From: Picosynechococcus sp. PCC 7002
Lineage (GTDB): Bacteria > Cyanobacteriota > Cyanobacteriia > Cyanobacteriales > MRBY01
Length of the DNA stretch: 64,000 nucleotides
Direction: 5' to 3'
Assembly: GCF_963860125.1 (NCBI RefSeq)
Contig: NZ_CAWLFA010000001.1
Span: forward strand, 496,001 to 560,000
A program made the translations under genes and the position numbers. Numbering within the stretch: the first letter of the stretch is position 1; each line of letters begins with the position of its first letter. The notes under the pieces were generated by a model. The model made no database searches. It was not told where the DNA came from and saw only the letters and a list, made by a program, of their open reading frames with translations. Positions 49,924-58,253 of this stretch are shown piece after piece.

Positions 49924-50847
49924 ATGTTGGCACAAATTTTGGCGATCGCCGTTGCCCTGGGGAGCGGATTGCTATTTCTGACTGCCTTTATTTTCCCGAA
50001 ACTCCACCGCCAAGATGACTTTTTTTGGAGCACTGTTGGTCTTTTCTATGCTCTCGTCCTTTGGGTTTGTGCCGGGCAAATGGCTGGGGCCATCCTGTTG
50101 GGGCAATTGGCCAGTGTAATCCTCCTCGGTTGGTTTGCTTGGGAAACCCTCCGACTCCGCCAGGCGATCGCCGACCCCAGCAAAATCCCCAACCTCGACA
50201 AAGTTTCCCTGGTTGGCTACGTCAAAGATCGCTTTAAAAAACCCAAAGTCGCGCCTGCCCCAGTTACCAAAAAAACACAAAAATCTTCCTCTGATTCCTC
50301 TAAAGCCCCTGACCCCGCAAAGGAAGCTCCAGAAACCTCTACACCATCTGAGTCTCCTGAAACGGCCCCAGTTACATCTCCCGAAGCTGAAAAGCCGACC
50401 CCAGAACCAGCAACGCCCTCTGCTTCAAAAGATTTAGACAAAGCTGACTCGACAAAGCCCGTTCCCTCGCCAGAAGAAGCTTCTGAGACACCCACGGAAG
50501 TATCCGACACCCCAGAAACAGAAAGCGACGCCATCACCGATCCACCGATTACGGCACAACCCTCTAAAAAAGGATTTTCCTTCGGTCGGCTATTTGGACG
50601 TAAAACCGCATCTACCGCAGCCCCAACGGAACCCACTGCGACAGAAAAAGACGAAGATATTGAGCAAATTTTTGCCGAAGAAAAAGATGCGTCTGAGCCA
50701 GACCCTGCTGTTAATGATGTCACCGATGACACTTCCCCTCTAGAGGAACCCCAAGCTGAAGCTGCCGAAGCAGCAACCCAGGCAGAAACAGAAGCCTCGA
50801 CTGAATTAGACGAAACCTCCAAAACCGAAGATACTCCCAAAGATTAG
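49924..50847 (+). CDS. ycf66: Ycf66 family membrane protein with low-complexity tail
   Basis: The protein is 307 residues from ATG 49924, which has GGAG 9 bp upstream; an in-frame TTG at 49915 abuts that site. Residues 1-100 hold three membrane helices (MLAQILAIAVALGSGLLFLT, the FYALVLWVCAGQMAGAIL stretch and QLASVILLGWFAWETLRL), the Ycf66 signature. From about 120 on the sequence is Pro/Glu/Ser/Thr/Ala-rich and surely disordered. Ycf66 occurs in cyanobacteria and some plastids, with no proven role. The repetitive tail creates a spurious long antisense frame. Confidence 0.85.
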   Translation: MLAQILAIAVALGSGLLFLTAFIFPKLHRQDDFFWSTVGLFYALVLWVCAGQMAGAILLGQLASVILLGWFAWETLRLRQAIADPSKIPNLDKVSLVGYVKDRFKKPKVAPAPVTKKTQKSSSDSSKAPDPAKEAPETSTPSESPETAPVTSPEAEKPTPEPATPSASKDLDKADSTKPVPSPEEASETPTEVSDTPETESDAITDPPITAQPSKKGFSFGRLFGRKTASTAAPTEPTATEKDEDIEQIFAEEKDASEPDPAVNDVTDDTSPLEEPQAEAAEAATQAETEASTELDETSKTEDTPKD

Positions 50848-50909
50848 GGATCGCCCCAAGAATTCGCTATGATCTTTGACTGAAGCGTATCGTTGATCTC
50901 CCGTGCCCT

Positions 50910-52121
50910 ATGGATACCAAAGCCTTTAAACGTTCCCTAAATCACTCTGAAAATTACTATCGCCAAGGATTTGGCCATAAAGATGAAGTGGCTGGCATGA
51001 TGACCAGCGAATATCAAAGTAGCCTGATCCAAGAGATCCGTGACAACAACTATGAGTTAACCCGTGGTGATGTCACCATTTACCTGGCGGAGGCGTTTGG
51101 CTTTTGTTGGGGGGTAGAACGGGCAGTGGCGATGGCCTACGAAACCCGCAAGCATTTCCCTACGGAAAAAATCTGGGTAACAAACGAAATTATCCACAAT
51201 CCCTCGGTGAATAATCGTCTGAAGGAGATGAATGTTCATTTTATTGAGGTGGTTGATGGCGATAAGGATTTTAGTGGTGTGGCGAATGGCGATGTGGTGA
51301 TTCTGCCTGCCTTTGGGGCGACGGTGCAAGAAATGCAACTGCTCAATGATCGCGGTTGCACGATTGTGGATACCACCTGCCCTTGGGTTTCTAAGGTGTG
51401 GAATTCCGTTGAAAAGCATAAAAAGAAAAATTACACTTCGATTATCCACGGCAAATATAAGCATGAGGAAACGGTGGCTACCAGTTCCTTTGCGGGGACC
51501 TATCTAGTGCTCCTGAATCTAGAAGAAGCGGAATATGTCCGGAATTACATTCTCCATGGAGGCGATCGCCAAACGTTCCTCGATAAGTTTAAAAATGCCT
51601 ATTCCGAAGGGTTCGACCCTGACAAAGATCTAGACCGTGTGGGTGTGGCGAATCAAACCACCATGCTTAAGAGCGAAACGGAACAAATGGGCAAACTGTT
51701 TGAACAGACGATGCTCGAAAAATTTGGCCCGACGGAAATTAATGACCACTTCATGAGCTTCAATACGATTTGTGATGCCACCCAAGAGCGGCAGGATGCG
51801 ATGTTTGACCTCGTGGAAAAAGATTTAGATCTGATGGTCGTCATCGGTGGCTTCAATTCCTCCAATACCACCCACCTCCAGGAAATCGCCGTCGAGCGCA
51901 ATATTCCTTCCTATCACATCGACAGCGGCGATCGCCTTTTAGGGAATAACGTTATTGCCCACAAACCCCTCGATGGTGAAATCACGACCCAAACCCACTG
52001 GCTCCCGGCTGGCAAACTAAAAATTGGTGTGACCTCCGGCGCGTCTACCCCCGACAAAGTTGTTGAAGACGTCATTGCGAAAATCTTTGCCGAAAAAGCC
52101 CAACCAGCGGCCTTGGTCTAA
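50910..52121 (+). CDS. ispH: 4-hydroxy-3-methylbut-2-enyl diphosphate reductase IspH
   Basis: This 403-residue protein is the long cyanobacterial/plastid type of IspH. The three iron-sulfur cysteines lie in AEAFGFCWGVERAVAMAYE, VDTTCPWVSKVWNSVEKHKK and SFNTICDATQERQDAMFDLV; IIHGKYKHEETVATSSF and HIDSGDRLLGNNVIAH are other active-site segments. It makes IPP and DMAPP from HMBPP in the MEP pathway, using a [4Fe-4S] cluster and electrons from ferredoxin. This supplies precursors for carotenoids, chlorophyll and quinones. A terminator hairpin follows. Confidence 0.96.
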   Translation: MDTKAFKRSLNHSENYYRQGFGHKDEVAGMMTSEYQSSLIQEIRDNNYELTRGDVTIYLAEAFGFCWGVERAVAMAYETRKHFPTEKIWVTNEIIHNPSVNNRLKEMNVHFIEVVDGDKDFSGVANGDVVILPAFGATVQEMQLLNDRGCTIVDTTCPWVSKVWNSVEKHKKKNYTSIIHGKYKHEETVATSSFAGTYLVLLNLEEAEYVRNYILHGGDRQTFLDKFKNAYSEGFDPDKDLDRVGVANQTTMLKSETEQMGKLFEQTMLEKFGPTEINDHFMSFNTICDATQERQDAMFDLVEKDLDLMVVIGGFNSSNTTHLQEIAVERNIPSYHIDSGDRLLGNNVIAHKPLDGEITTQTHWLPAGKLKIGVTSGASTPDKVVEDVIAKIFAEKAQPAALV

Positions 52122-52166
52122 CTTCTTCAGGCACCGTTAAACATTCGCAAACGTAAAAAATCTTTA

Positions 52167-52211
52167 CCCCGTCCTAATGCTGGCGATCGCCTGGGGATGG
52201 GGATTTTTTTA
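52167..52211 (+). terminator. Terminator of ispH, with a HIP1 palindrome in the loop
   Basis: CCCCGTCC (52167-52174) pairs with GGATGGGG (52195-52202, one G-T) and runs into seven T. The loop contains GGCGATCGCC (HIP1), which can pair with itself as a cruciform or extra hairpin. It overlaps the stop of the convergent chorismate lyase gene. Confidence 0.7.
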
Positions 52212-52832
52212 TTGGGGAAATTCCTGGCTCGGTTTTCCTAAATATTTGCGCAAATAGGGCGAAAACACCTCATAAATTAAGGTTAAGGGTTTACCATCGT
52301 GCCAAAACAGATAATGGCGACCCCAGAAAGGCCCTTCCTCCTGAAAAGCGGCTTCTAGGATTGGCGATCGCCCCAGATAAATTCCTTGAATATCCCGGTA
52401 CAGTTCCGTGTGGAGCCGTGACAAACTCTCCCAAATGGGCAAACTGCGATTTTGCAAATAATCATCCACATGGTTCGCATCCCACCAGGACGTTGCATAG
52501 GCTAAACGTTGTCCCCCCGCCGTTCGCAACCACACCTGACGGCGTAAATGGGGTGTTGGAATCGCAGAAATCAAACTCGGTGCCCCATCATTATCCGTAC
52601 CAATGGGGGACATATCGATCACATCGACCTCAATTTTTTCCCGTGTCAGTAGACCCAAATGGCGGGTCGGCGAACCATCCCCCAAGAGCAAAATTTGCCA
52701 GGGCGGGGCGAGTTGGCTGTGGGGGAGTCCCTTTTGTACTTCGGCCATCCCCCCTTGCCAGATGGGTTCTAAACAGTGCCACTGACGCTCTTTAGACGTT
52801 GCCAAAAACGGAGAATTGAGTGCTAGAGTCAA
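52209..52832 (-). CDS. Chorismate lyase (Ycf21-type)
   Basis: This 207-residue protein starts at TTG (MTLALNSPFLATSKERQWHC) and is the cyanobacterial chorismate pyruvate-lyase family seen in Synechocystis and in red-algal plastids as Ycf21. Conserved stretches are LLLGDGSPTRHLGLLTREKI, EVDVIDMSPIGTDNDGAP, HLRRQVWLRTAGGQRLAYAT and FWGRHYLFWHDGKPLTLIYE. It releases 4-hydroxybenzoate from chorismate for plastoquinone synthesis. It is divergent from rpsP and convergent with ispH. Confidence 0.85.
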   Translation of the reverse strand: MTLALNSPFLATSKERQWHCLEPIWQGGMAEVQKGLPHSQLAPPWQILLLGDGSPTRHLGLLTREKIEVDVIDMSPIGTDNDGAPSLISAIPTPHLRRQVWLRTAGGQRLAYATSWWDANHVDDYLQNRSLPIWESLSRLHTELYRDIQGIYLGRSPILEAAFQEEGPFWGRHYLFWHDGKPLTLIYEVFSPYLRKYLGKPSQEFPQ

Positions 52833-53001
52833 GATTCTTCACAAAACTTCAACTAAACTGATCATAAACAATTCTTGCCCACCCTGCCGCTGGGGTTCTC
52901 ACTGTAACCAGGGCAAATTGACATCCCCCAGTGCTTATGTTTTGATAGTATATTGGCTCTGTTATAGTTATTTCTATAGAAGTTTTTCACAGTTAAAACA
53001 A

Positions 53002-53244
53002 ATGGTAAAGCTCCGTCTAAAGCGTTTTGGTAAGAAAAGAGAAGTTAGCTATCGTCTTGTGGCTGCCCAAAGCACCAGCCGCCGCGATGGTCGTCCCCTA
53101 GAAGAACTCGGATTTTATAATCCCCGTACCGATGAAACCCGCCTGAATGTGCCGGCGATCGTGAAGCGCCTCAAAGAAGGTGCCCAACCGACGGACACAG
53201 TGCGTGACCTCCTCGAAAAAGCTAAAGTATTCGACCAAGTTTAA
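53002..53244 (+). CDS. rpsP: 30S ribosomal protein S16
   Basis: The protein is 80 residues from ATG 53002, MVKLRLKRFGKKREVSYRLV; upstream in-frame codons are not family-like. It contains AAQSTSRRDGRPLEELGFYN and DETRLNVPAIVKRLKEGAQP, typical of S16, which stabilises the 16S rRNA 5' domain. Its TAA overlaps the ATG of the KH-domain gene by 1 bp (TAATG), so the pair is translationally coupled, an arrangement also found in other bacteria. Confidence 0.96.
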   Translation: MVKLRLKRFGKKREVSYRLVAAQSTSRRDGRPLEELGFYNPRTDETRLNVPAIVKRLKEGAQPTDTVRDLLEKAKVFDQV

Positions 53245-53672
53245 TGTCTAATTTAGACGATCTGTCTAGTGCATCCCATTCAGCAACGGCAAACTACGAA
53301 AAATTAGCCAAATTTCTTCTAGAGCCATTGCTTGATGACCCCCAATCCCTGGCGATAGATTGCGAACAGCTATCGAGTAGCAACCGGGTTTTGATCCGTG
53401 TTGCTTTTGAGCAAGAGGATAAGGGAAAGGTCTTTGGGCGTGGCGGCCGAAATCTACGGGCCATTGAAACCGTACTCAATGGGGCTGCCACCAATCCTCA
53501 GCAAAAAATTTCCTTGGATGTGTACGGTAGCCATGATGGCAATGGTGGCCAGAGAGAGCGTTCCTCTGGTTCTTCTCGTGGTAGAAGGGAAGACGGTCGG
53601 CGTGGTCGCACTTCCCGACGGCCCCGCACGCCGAAGCCCAGCCCCCAGTTGCGGAACTCCGACGAGGGTTAG
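53244..53672 (+). CDS. KH-domain RNA-binding protein (KhpA-like) with Arg/Gly-rich tail
   Basis: This 142-residue protein has an acidic N-terminus (1-16), then a KH domain of the KhpA type (about 18-95: YEKLAKFLLEPLLDDPQSLA, GKVFGRGGRNLRAIETVLNG, with the GxxG loop at GRGG). The tail (about 96-142) is rich in Arg, Gly and Ser (GRREDGRRGRTSRRPRTPK) and is not present in short KhpA proteins. Such proteins bind small RNAs and cell-division or ribosomal transcripts. It is translationally coupled with rpsP. Confidence 0.87.
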   Translation: MSNLDDLSSASHSATANYEKLAKFLLEPLLDDPQSLAIDCEQLSSSNRVLIRVAFEQEDKGKVFGRGGRNLRAIETVLNGAATNPQQKISLDVYGSHDGNGGQRERSSGSSRGRREDGRRGRTSRRPRTPKPSPQLRNSDEG

Positions 53673-53727
53673 GCTATTTTTGCGTTGCGACAAAATTGAA
53701 ACGGTATTCCTGGTGGATGCCTCCTGA

Positions 53728-53763
53728 GACTCCAGTCGCCCTTTGGTTTGGAGTCTTTGTTAT
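53728..53763 (+). terminator. Terminator of the rpsP-KH operon
   Basis: GACTCCA (53728-53734) pairs with TGGAGTC (53749-53755) and is followed by TTTGTTATT. It lies about 55 bp after the KH gene and before the convergent era gene. Confidence 0.7.
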
Positions 53764-53798
53764 TGGTATTGCTATGCCTAGGCTTCAGTTTGGACGGT

Positions 53799-54740
53799 TC
53801 AATTATCTTCGAGGCGATACCCAAGTTCGGCGAGGCGGGTGCGGGATTGTCGCCATTTAGGTTGAACTTTAACGAAGAGTTCGAGATAAACTTTACCGGC
53901 GATCAGTTTTTGGATTTGCTGACGGGCGGCGGTGCCAATGGTTTTAAGCATGGCCCCTTTTTTGCCGATGATGATTCCTTTTTGGGAATTGCGTTCGACG
54001 TTGATGGCGGCACGGACTTCGGTAATTTCTTCCCCTTCATTGACTTGTTCAATGGCGATCGCCACGGAATGGGGAATTTCCTGGCGGGTGTGGAGCAAAA
54101 TTTGTTCCCGGATTAGCTCGGCCATAATAAAGCGTTCGGGCTGGTCGGTAATGAGGTCGGGGGGGTAGTAGTAGGGGCCAGGATCGAGAGCCTGAATAAG
54201 TTTGTCTTGGAGTTCGGGGAGGCGATCGCCAGCGAGGGCCGAAAATTCTTGGAGTTGCCAATGGTTTTGGGTGGCAAGGGCTTGGTAGGAAGCAAGAATC
54301 TCCGGGCGCTTGTCGGGGCGCTGGTCGATTTTGTTGACCCCAAGGATCACCTTGGCTTCGGTTTTGACCAAAAAATCCGCGATAAATTGATCGCCTTTAC
54401 CCAGGGGAACCGCACCATCAACGATAAACACCACTAAATCTACGGCCCCAACGGTACTGCGGGCATTTTTGACCAAAATTTTTCCCAGCTCGTGGTGGGG
54501 CTTATGAATCCCAGGAGTATCGACAAAAATAATTTGCGCTTGGTCAGTGGAGAGAATACCGCGCAGGCGATTGCGGGTGGTTTGGGCGACGGGGGAGGTG
54601 ATCGCCACTTTTTGACCGATCAATTGATTCATCAGGGTGGATTTGCCCACATTGGGACGACCGATCAGGGCAACAAAACCAGAGCGAAAATCGGCGGGGG
54701 CGGCAGGAATAGTCGGGTTGAGATCAAAGTCTTGGGTCAT
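53799..54740 (-). CDS. era: GTPase Era
   Basis: This 313-residue protein starts MTQDFDLNPTIPAAPADFRS. GTPase motifs are G1 GRPNVGKST, G3 DTPGIHKPHHE, G4 NKID; the switch region is TTRNRLRGILSTDQAQIIFV. The C-terminal KH domain has NVERNSQKGIIIGKKGAMLK. Era binds the 3' end of 16S rRNA and assists 30S maturation. It is on the minus strand, 24 bp downstream of the PAP2 gene, and may be in one operon with it. Confidence 0.95.
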   Translation of the reverse strand: MTQDFDLNPTIPAAPADFRSGFVALIGRPNVGKSTLMNQLIGQKVAITSPVAQTTRNRLRGILSTDQAQIIFVDTPGIHKPHHELGKILVKNARSTVGAVDLVVFIVDGAVPLGKGDQFIADFLVKTEAKVILGVNKIDQRPDKRPEILASYQALATQNHWQLQEFSALAGDRLPELQDKLIQALDPGPYYYPPDLITDQPERFIMAELIREQILLHTRQEIPHSVAIAIEQVNEGEEITEVRAAINVERNSQKGIIIGKKGAMLKTIGTAARQQIQKLIAGKVYLELFVKVQPKWRQSRTRLAELGYRLEDN

Positions 54741-54764
54741 GAATTTGTGCGATGTGGCGTGTTT

Positions 54765-55598
54765 TTATCTTACTGGGTGGAGGCGTTGCCAGAGACGGGG
54801 GATACCTTCTGTAACGATGAGGGCGATCGCCAAATAGCGCCCATAGTTCACCAGGCCAATTGGGGGCAGCACAAGACTTGCTCCTTTCAGCAAGAGATAA
54901 CTGAGAATTAGGATCACCAACCCGCCGAATCCGAGCATTATTTTGTCGCGGTAGTCCTGGGGCGGCGTAAAGGTAAAACTTGGAAGCACCAAAAAACCGC
55001 AGAAGATCCCCAGTAAATCTGCTAATCCCGGCAAGGCGATCGCCACCAATCCCCCCAGACCCCAAAAGCCAATTTTTTGCCACCACTGATAATTCGGTAA
55101 GGGAATCATTCCGTTGAGCCACAGGCCAACGCTAATCCAAAAAATCCCCAAGAGTATTCCCGCGGCCACATCCACCGGAAAATGAACCCCCAAATACAAG
55201 CGCGACAGACAGACCAAAATAATAATGGTGATCGCCACTAACCACAGCCAGATCTTTTGATGTAACCAGGCGATCGCCCCCCAAAATGTCGTGATCCCCT
55301 GGGCATGGCCGCTGGGAAAACTAAAACTACCCTCCGTATGAAACGCTTCTGGGGTAATTACCGCCGGATTAACCACATAGGGACGGGGCAAGGCAAAGGC
55401 ATTTTTCAAAACAATATTACTGATCACACTCAGGGTCAAAATGAGGGTTAGTAGCCGACCCTGACGGGGATCTAGTAGCCAATAATACAAACTCAGCAAC
55501 AAAATATAAATTGCCTCTCCCCCCAGGTGCGTTACCCCCAGAAAAAAGCCCAAAAACCTGTCCCCAAAAACCTTCTGTAAAAACTCGATGAACAACAT
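54765..55598 (-). CDS. PAP2-family membrane phosphatase
   Basis: The protein is 277 residues from ATG 55598 (MLFIEFLQKVFGDRFLGFFL); a longer frame to 55676 overlaps the divergent M16 gene and is rejected. Phosphatase motifs are KNAFALPRPYV (KxxxxxxRP), FPSGHAQGITTFW (PSGH) and SRLYLGVHFPVDVAAG (SRxxxxxHxxxD). There are about seven to eight membrane helices. Members dephosphorylate lipid phosphates such as undecaprenyl pyrophosphate or phosphatidate. It is followed by era. Confidence 0.9.
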   Translation of the reverse strand: MLFIEFLQKVFGDRFLGFFLGVTHLGGEAIYILLLSLYYWLLDPRQGRLLTLILTLSVISNIVLKNAFALPRPYVVNPAVITPEAFHTEGSFSFPSGHAQGITTFWGAIAWLHQKIWLWLVAITIIILVCLSRLYLGVHFPVDVAAGILLGIFWISVGLWLNGMIPLPNYQWWQKIGFWGLGGLVAIALPGLADLLGIFCGFLVLPSFTFTPPQDYRDKIMLGFGGLVILILSYLLLKGASLVLPPIGLVNYGRYLAIALIVTEGIPRLWQRLHPVR

Positions 55599-55648
55599 TG
55601 CGTTAAAGTAAAAACACGGAAAAACTTTGAATTGCCAGCGCTTCGCCC

Positions 55649-56935
55649 ATGACTTCCATCCTAGTGCCCAGCCCACGCCTCAACCAACCAACGATTAAGA
55701 CCCTGGCCAATGGGTTGACAATCATTGCCGAACAGGTGCCGGTTGATGCCGTGAGCCTCAATGTGTGGCTCAATGTGGGGTCTGCGGTGGAAGCCAACAG
55801 CATTAATGGGATGGCCCATTTCCTGGAGCACATGGTCTTTAAGGGAACGCCCCAAATCGGCAATGGCGAATTTGAACAGCGCATCGAAGCTAAAGGAGCC
55901 GTCACCAACGCCGCCACTAGCCAAGAATACACCCACTATTACATTACCTGTGCGCCCCAGGATTTTGCGGAACTTGCGCCCCTGCAACTGGACGTGGTGC
56001 TAAATCCTAGCATTCCCGATGCTGCCTTTGAGCGGGAACGCCAGGTGGTGCTCGAAGAAATTCGTCGTTCCGAGGATAATCCCCGCCGTCGTACCTATTT
56101 CCGCGCCATTGAAACGGGATTTGAGCGGTTGCCCTACCGTCGTCCGGTGCTCGGCCCTAGTGAGGTGATTGAAAATCTTCAAGCCCAACAAATGCGGGAT
56201 TTCCACGGCTTTTGGTACCAACCCCAACGGATGACTGCCGCCGTTGCCGGAAATCTAGAAGGCGATCGCCTGATTGAATTAGTTGCCGCAGCCTTCGATA
56301 AACTGTATCAATCCCAACCCACAGCAACCGTTCCCACCTTTGACGATCACTCTCCCGAAGCCCCTTTTCAAAATATTGTGCGTCGTCATTATGAAGATGA
56401 AGGCCTACAGCAAGCTCGTTTAGTGATGATGTGGCGTGTGCCGGGGCTAACGGATCTCGAAGAAACCTATGCCCTCGACATTTTAGCGACGGTATTAGGG
56501 CAAGGTAAAGTTTCGCGCCTCGTGCAGGATCTCCGGGAAAAAAGAGGTCTGGTGACTCAAATCAGCGTTAGTAACTTCACCCAAAAACAACAGGGCGTTT
56601 TCTATATTTCTGCCCAATTACCAAGCGAAAATATTCCCGCCGTAGAAGCGGCGATTCTTGAACAAATTCAAACCATTCGTACCGCTTCTATTTTGCCCAA
56701 CGAATTAGAGCGGGTGAAAACTCAAGTAGCTAATCGCTTTATTTTGGGGAATGAACGGCCCAGCGATCGCACCAATTTATACGGTTACTATTACTCGCTA
56801 TTACGGGATCTCGAACCCGCTTTAAATTATCCGGAATTACTCCAAGCCATTACCCTCGAAACAATTCAAAAATCTGTACAAAAATATCTCAATCCCGAAG
56901 CTTACGGAATTGTTACCCTGACGCCACCTGCCTAA
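55649..56935 (+). CDS. M16-family zinc metallopeptidase (catalytic)
   Basis: This 428-residue protein has the inverted zinc motif HFLEH (residues 57-61, in NGMAHFLEHMVFKG) and a downstream Glu in RERQVVLEEIRRSEDNPRR. Two M16 domains are present: QEYTHYYITCAPQDFAELAP belongs to the first, and LVMMWRVPGLTDLEETYALD to the second. There is no signal peptide, so it is likely cytoplasmic, in contrast to the exported, motif-less M16 protein at 11449-12933. Substrates are unknown; family members degrade or process small peptides. It is divergent from the PAP2 gene. Confidence 0.93.
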   Translation: MTSILVPSPRLNQPTIKTLANGLTIIAEQVPVDAVSLNVWLNVGSAVEANSINGMAHFLEHMVFKGTPQIGNGEFEQRIEAKGAVTNAATSQEYTHYYITCAPQDFAELAPLQLDVVLNPSIPDAAFERERQVVLEEIRRSEDNPRRRTYFRAIETGFERLPYRRPVLGPSEVIENLQAQQMRDFHGFWYQPQRMTAAVAGNLEGDRLIELVAAAFDKLYQSQPTATVPTFDDHSPEAPFQNIVRRHYEDEGLQQARLVMMWRVPGLTDLEETYALDILATVLGQGKVSRLVQDLREKRGLVTQISVSNFTQKQQGVFYISAQLPSENIPAVEAAILEQIQTIRTASILPNELERVKTQVANRFILGNERPSDRTNLYGYYYSLLRDLEPALNYPELLQAITLETIQKSVQKYLNPEAYGIVTLTPPA

Positions 56936-57043
56936 ACTTTGAAAGGATGTCAGTCTCTTCTTTAAGAATATTTTGCTTGTTGAAATAAGTTGGTAGTACG
57001 GACGATATCCTGAGGGAATAAACCCGTGGGTTAGGACAAACCA

Positions 57044-57796
57044 GTGGCAGACTATCAACTATTAATAGACCTCCATAAGGATGCAGAACGTCAAGGGCCT
57101 GGGGGAAATCCAGAAACTAAACTTGCCCTTGATCTGTTGGAGATAGATAAAACTGCTCCCTTAAAAATTGCTGATATCGGTTGCGGGACAGGGGCTTCGA
57201 CATTGGTACTTGCGGAACAATTAGACGCGCAGATTACCGCAGTCGATTTCCTCCCGGATTTTCTCGAAGTCCTTGAAACGAGAGCAAAACAAAAGGAACT
57301 TTCTGAGAAAATATCGACCCTGTGCTGCTCCATGGAAAATTTACCCTTTAATGATGCAGAATTTGACGTAATCTGGTCTGAGGGAGCAATCTATAATATC
57401 GGCTTTGAAAAAGGGATCAAAGATTGGCACCGTTACCTAAAACCAGGCGGATTATTGGTCGTTTCAGAAATCACTTGGCTTACAAATTTTCGTCCGCTAG
57501 AAATTCAAAAATATTGGGAAGTTGAATATTCAGAAATTGATCTAGCCTCTGCAAAGTTTGCTTTACTCGAAGAGTACGGCTATTCGCCAATCGGTTATTT
57601 TGTTTTGCCAGAACATTGTTGGTTAGAAAATTATTACCAACCGATGCAGGTGCGTTTTCAAGATTTTCTGAAACGAAATAATCATAGTGAAGATGCCCAC
57701 AGTATTGTTGAAATGGAAACGCGTGAAATTGAATTATATGAACAATACAAAGCTTATTACAGCTATGGAGTATATATTGCCAGAAAATTGAATTAA
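57044..57796 (+). CDS. Class I SAM-dependent methyltransferase, unknown substrate
   Basis: This 250-residue protein starts at GTG (MADYQLLIDLHKDAERQGPG). Motif I is IADIGCGTGASTLVLAEQLD, motif II is AQITAVDFLPDF, and the post-motif WSEGAIYNIGFEKGIKDWHR and LVVSEITWL are typical of small-molecule methyltransferases. The DNA is more AT-rich than the neighbours, with many AAA/GAA/TTT codons, as is the next gene. The pair may be acquired. No partner genes hint at the substrate. Confidence 0.85.
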   Translation: MADYQLLIDLHKDAERQGPGGNPETKLALDLLEIDKTAPLKIADIGCGTGASTLVLAEQLDAQITAVDFLPDFLEVLETRAKQKELSEKISTLCCSMENLPFNDAEFDVIWSEGAIYNIGFEKGIKDWHRYLKPGGLLVVSEITWLTNFRPLEIQKYWEVEYSEIDLASAKFALLEEYGYSPIGYFVLPEHCWLENYYQPMQVRFQDFLKRNNHSEDAHSIVEMETREIELYEQYKAYYSYGVYIARKLN

Positions 57797-57835
57797 AAAA
57801 TAGCTAAACTGTTTTTCACTTCAGGCCAATGACCT

Positions 57836-58219
57836 ATGATTTTTAGAGCCTTTTTAGTTGGGATTCTAATTGCTTTTGGAGAAATTATTAATGGCAACTT
57901 GCGCGTTAGGTATCTCCAGAAAAAGTTTGGCCGCCGCAAAGGAAAAAATATTAGCCTCTGCTCAGGAATCTTGCTTTTTACCTTGATTGCCTACTTTTGC
58001 TTGCCTTGGATCAAGCCTCAAAATCTGCTTGAGTGTGCTGGCATTGGCTTGATTTGGGTTATGGTGATGTTGTCTTTGGATTTGTACTTTGGCAGAGTTG
58101 TATTTCGATTACCATGGCAAAAAATTGTGGATGATTTCAACCCACTCAAAGGTAATTTCTTAGGCATTGGTATGCTTGTTTTGTTGTTTTGCCCAAGCGT
58201 AATATTTTTACTCAAGTAA
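57836..58219 (+). CDS. Small polytopic membrane protein, unknown
   Basis: This 127-residue protein starts MIFRAFLVGILIAFGEIING. Four hydrophobic segments are visible: 1-20, 41-57 (SGILLFTLIAYFCLPW), 64-85 (LECAGIGLIWVMVMLSLDLY) and 109-127 (IGMLVLLFCPSVIFLLK). Between them are basic residues and the pattern GNLRVRYLQKKFGRRKGKN. I do not recognise the family. It lies 39 bp after the methyltransferase gene on the same strand and shares its AT-rich codon use. It is convergent with fabH. Confidence 0.7.
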   Translation: MIFRAFLVGILIAFGEIINGNLRVRYLQKKFGRRKGKNISLCSGILLFTLIAYFCLPWIKPQNLLECAGIGLIWVMVMLSLDLYFGRVVFRLPWQKIVDDFNPLKGNFLGIGMLVLLFCPSVIFLLK

Positions 58220-58253
58220 TCTTTTTAAAAGCGGCGATCGCCTTTTTCTTTCA

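Noticed and set aside
50217..50840. 207-codon antisense frame opposite ycf66
   Set aside because: It mirrors the Pro/Glu/Ser/Thr-rich low-complexity tail of ycf66; its Ser/Val/Gly-rich translation has no domain and no ribosome binding site.
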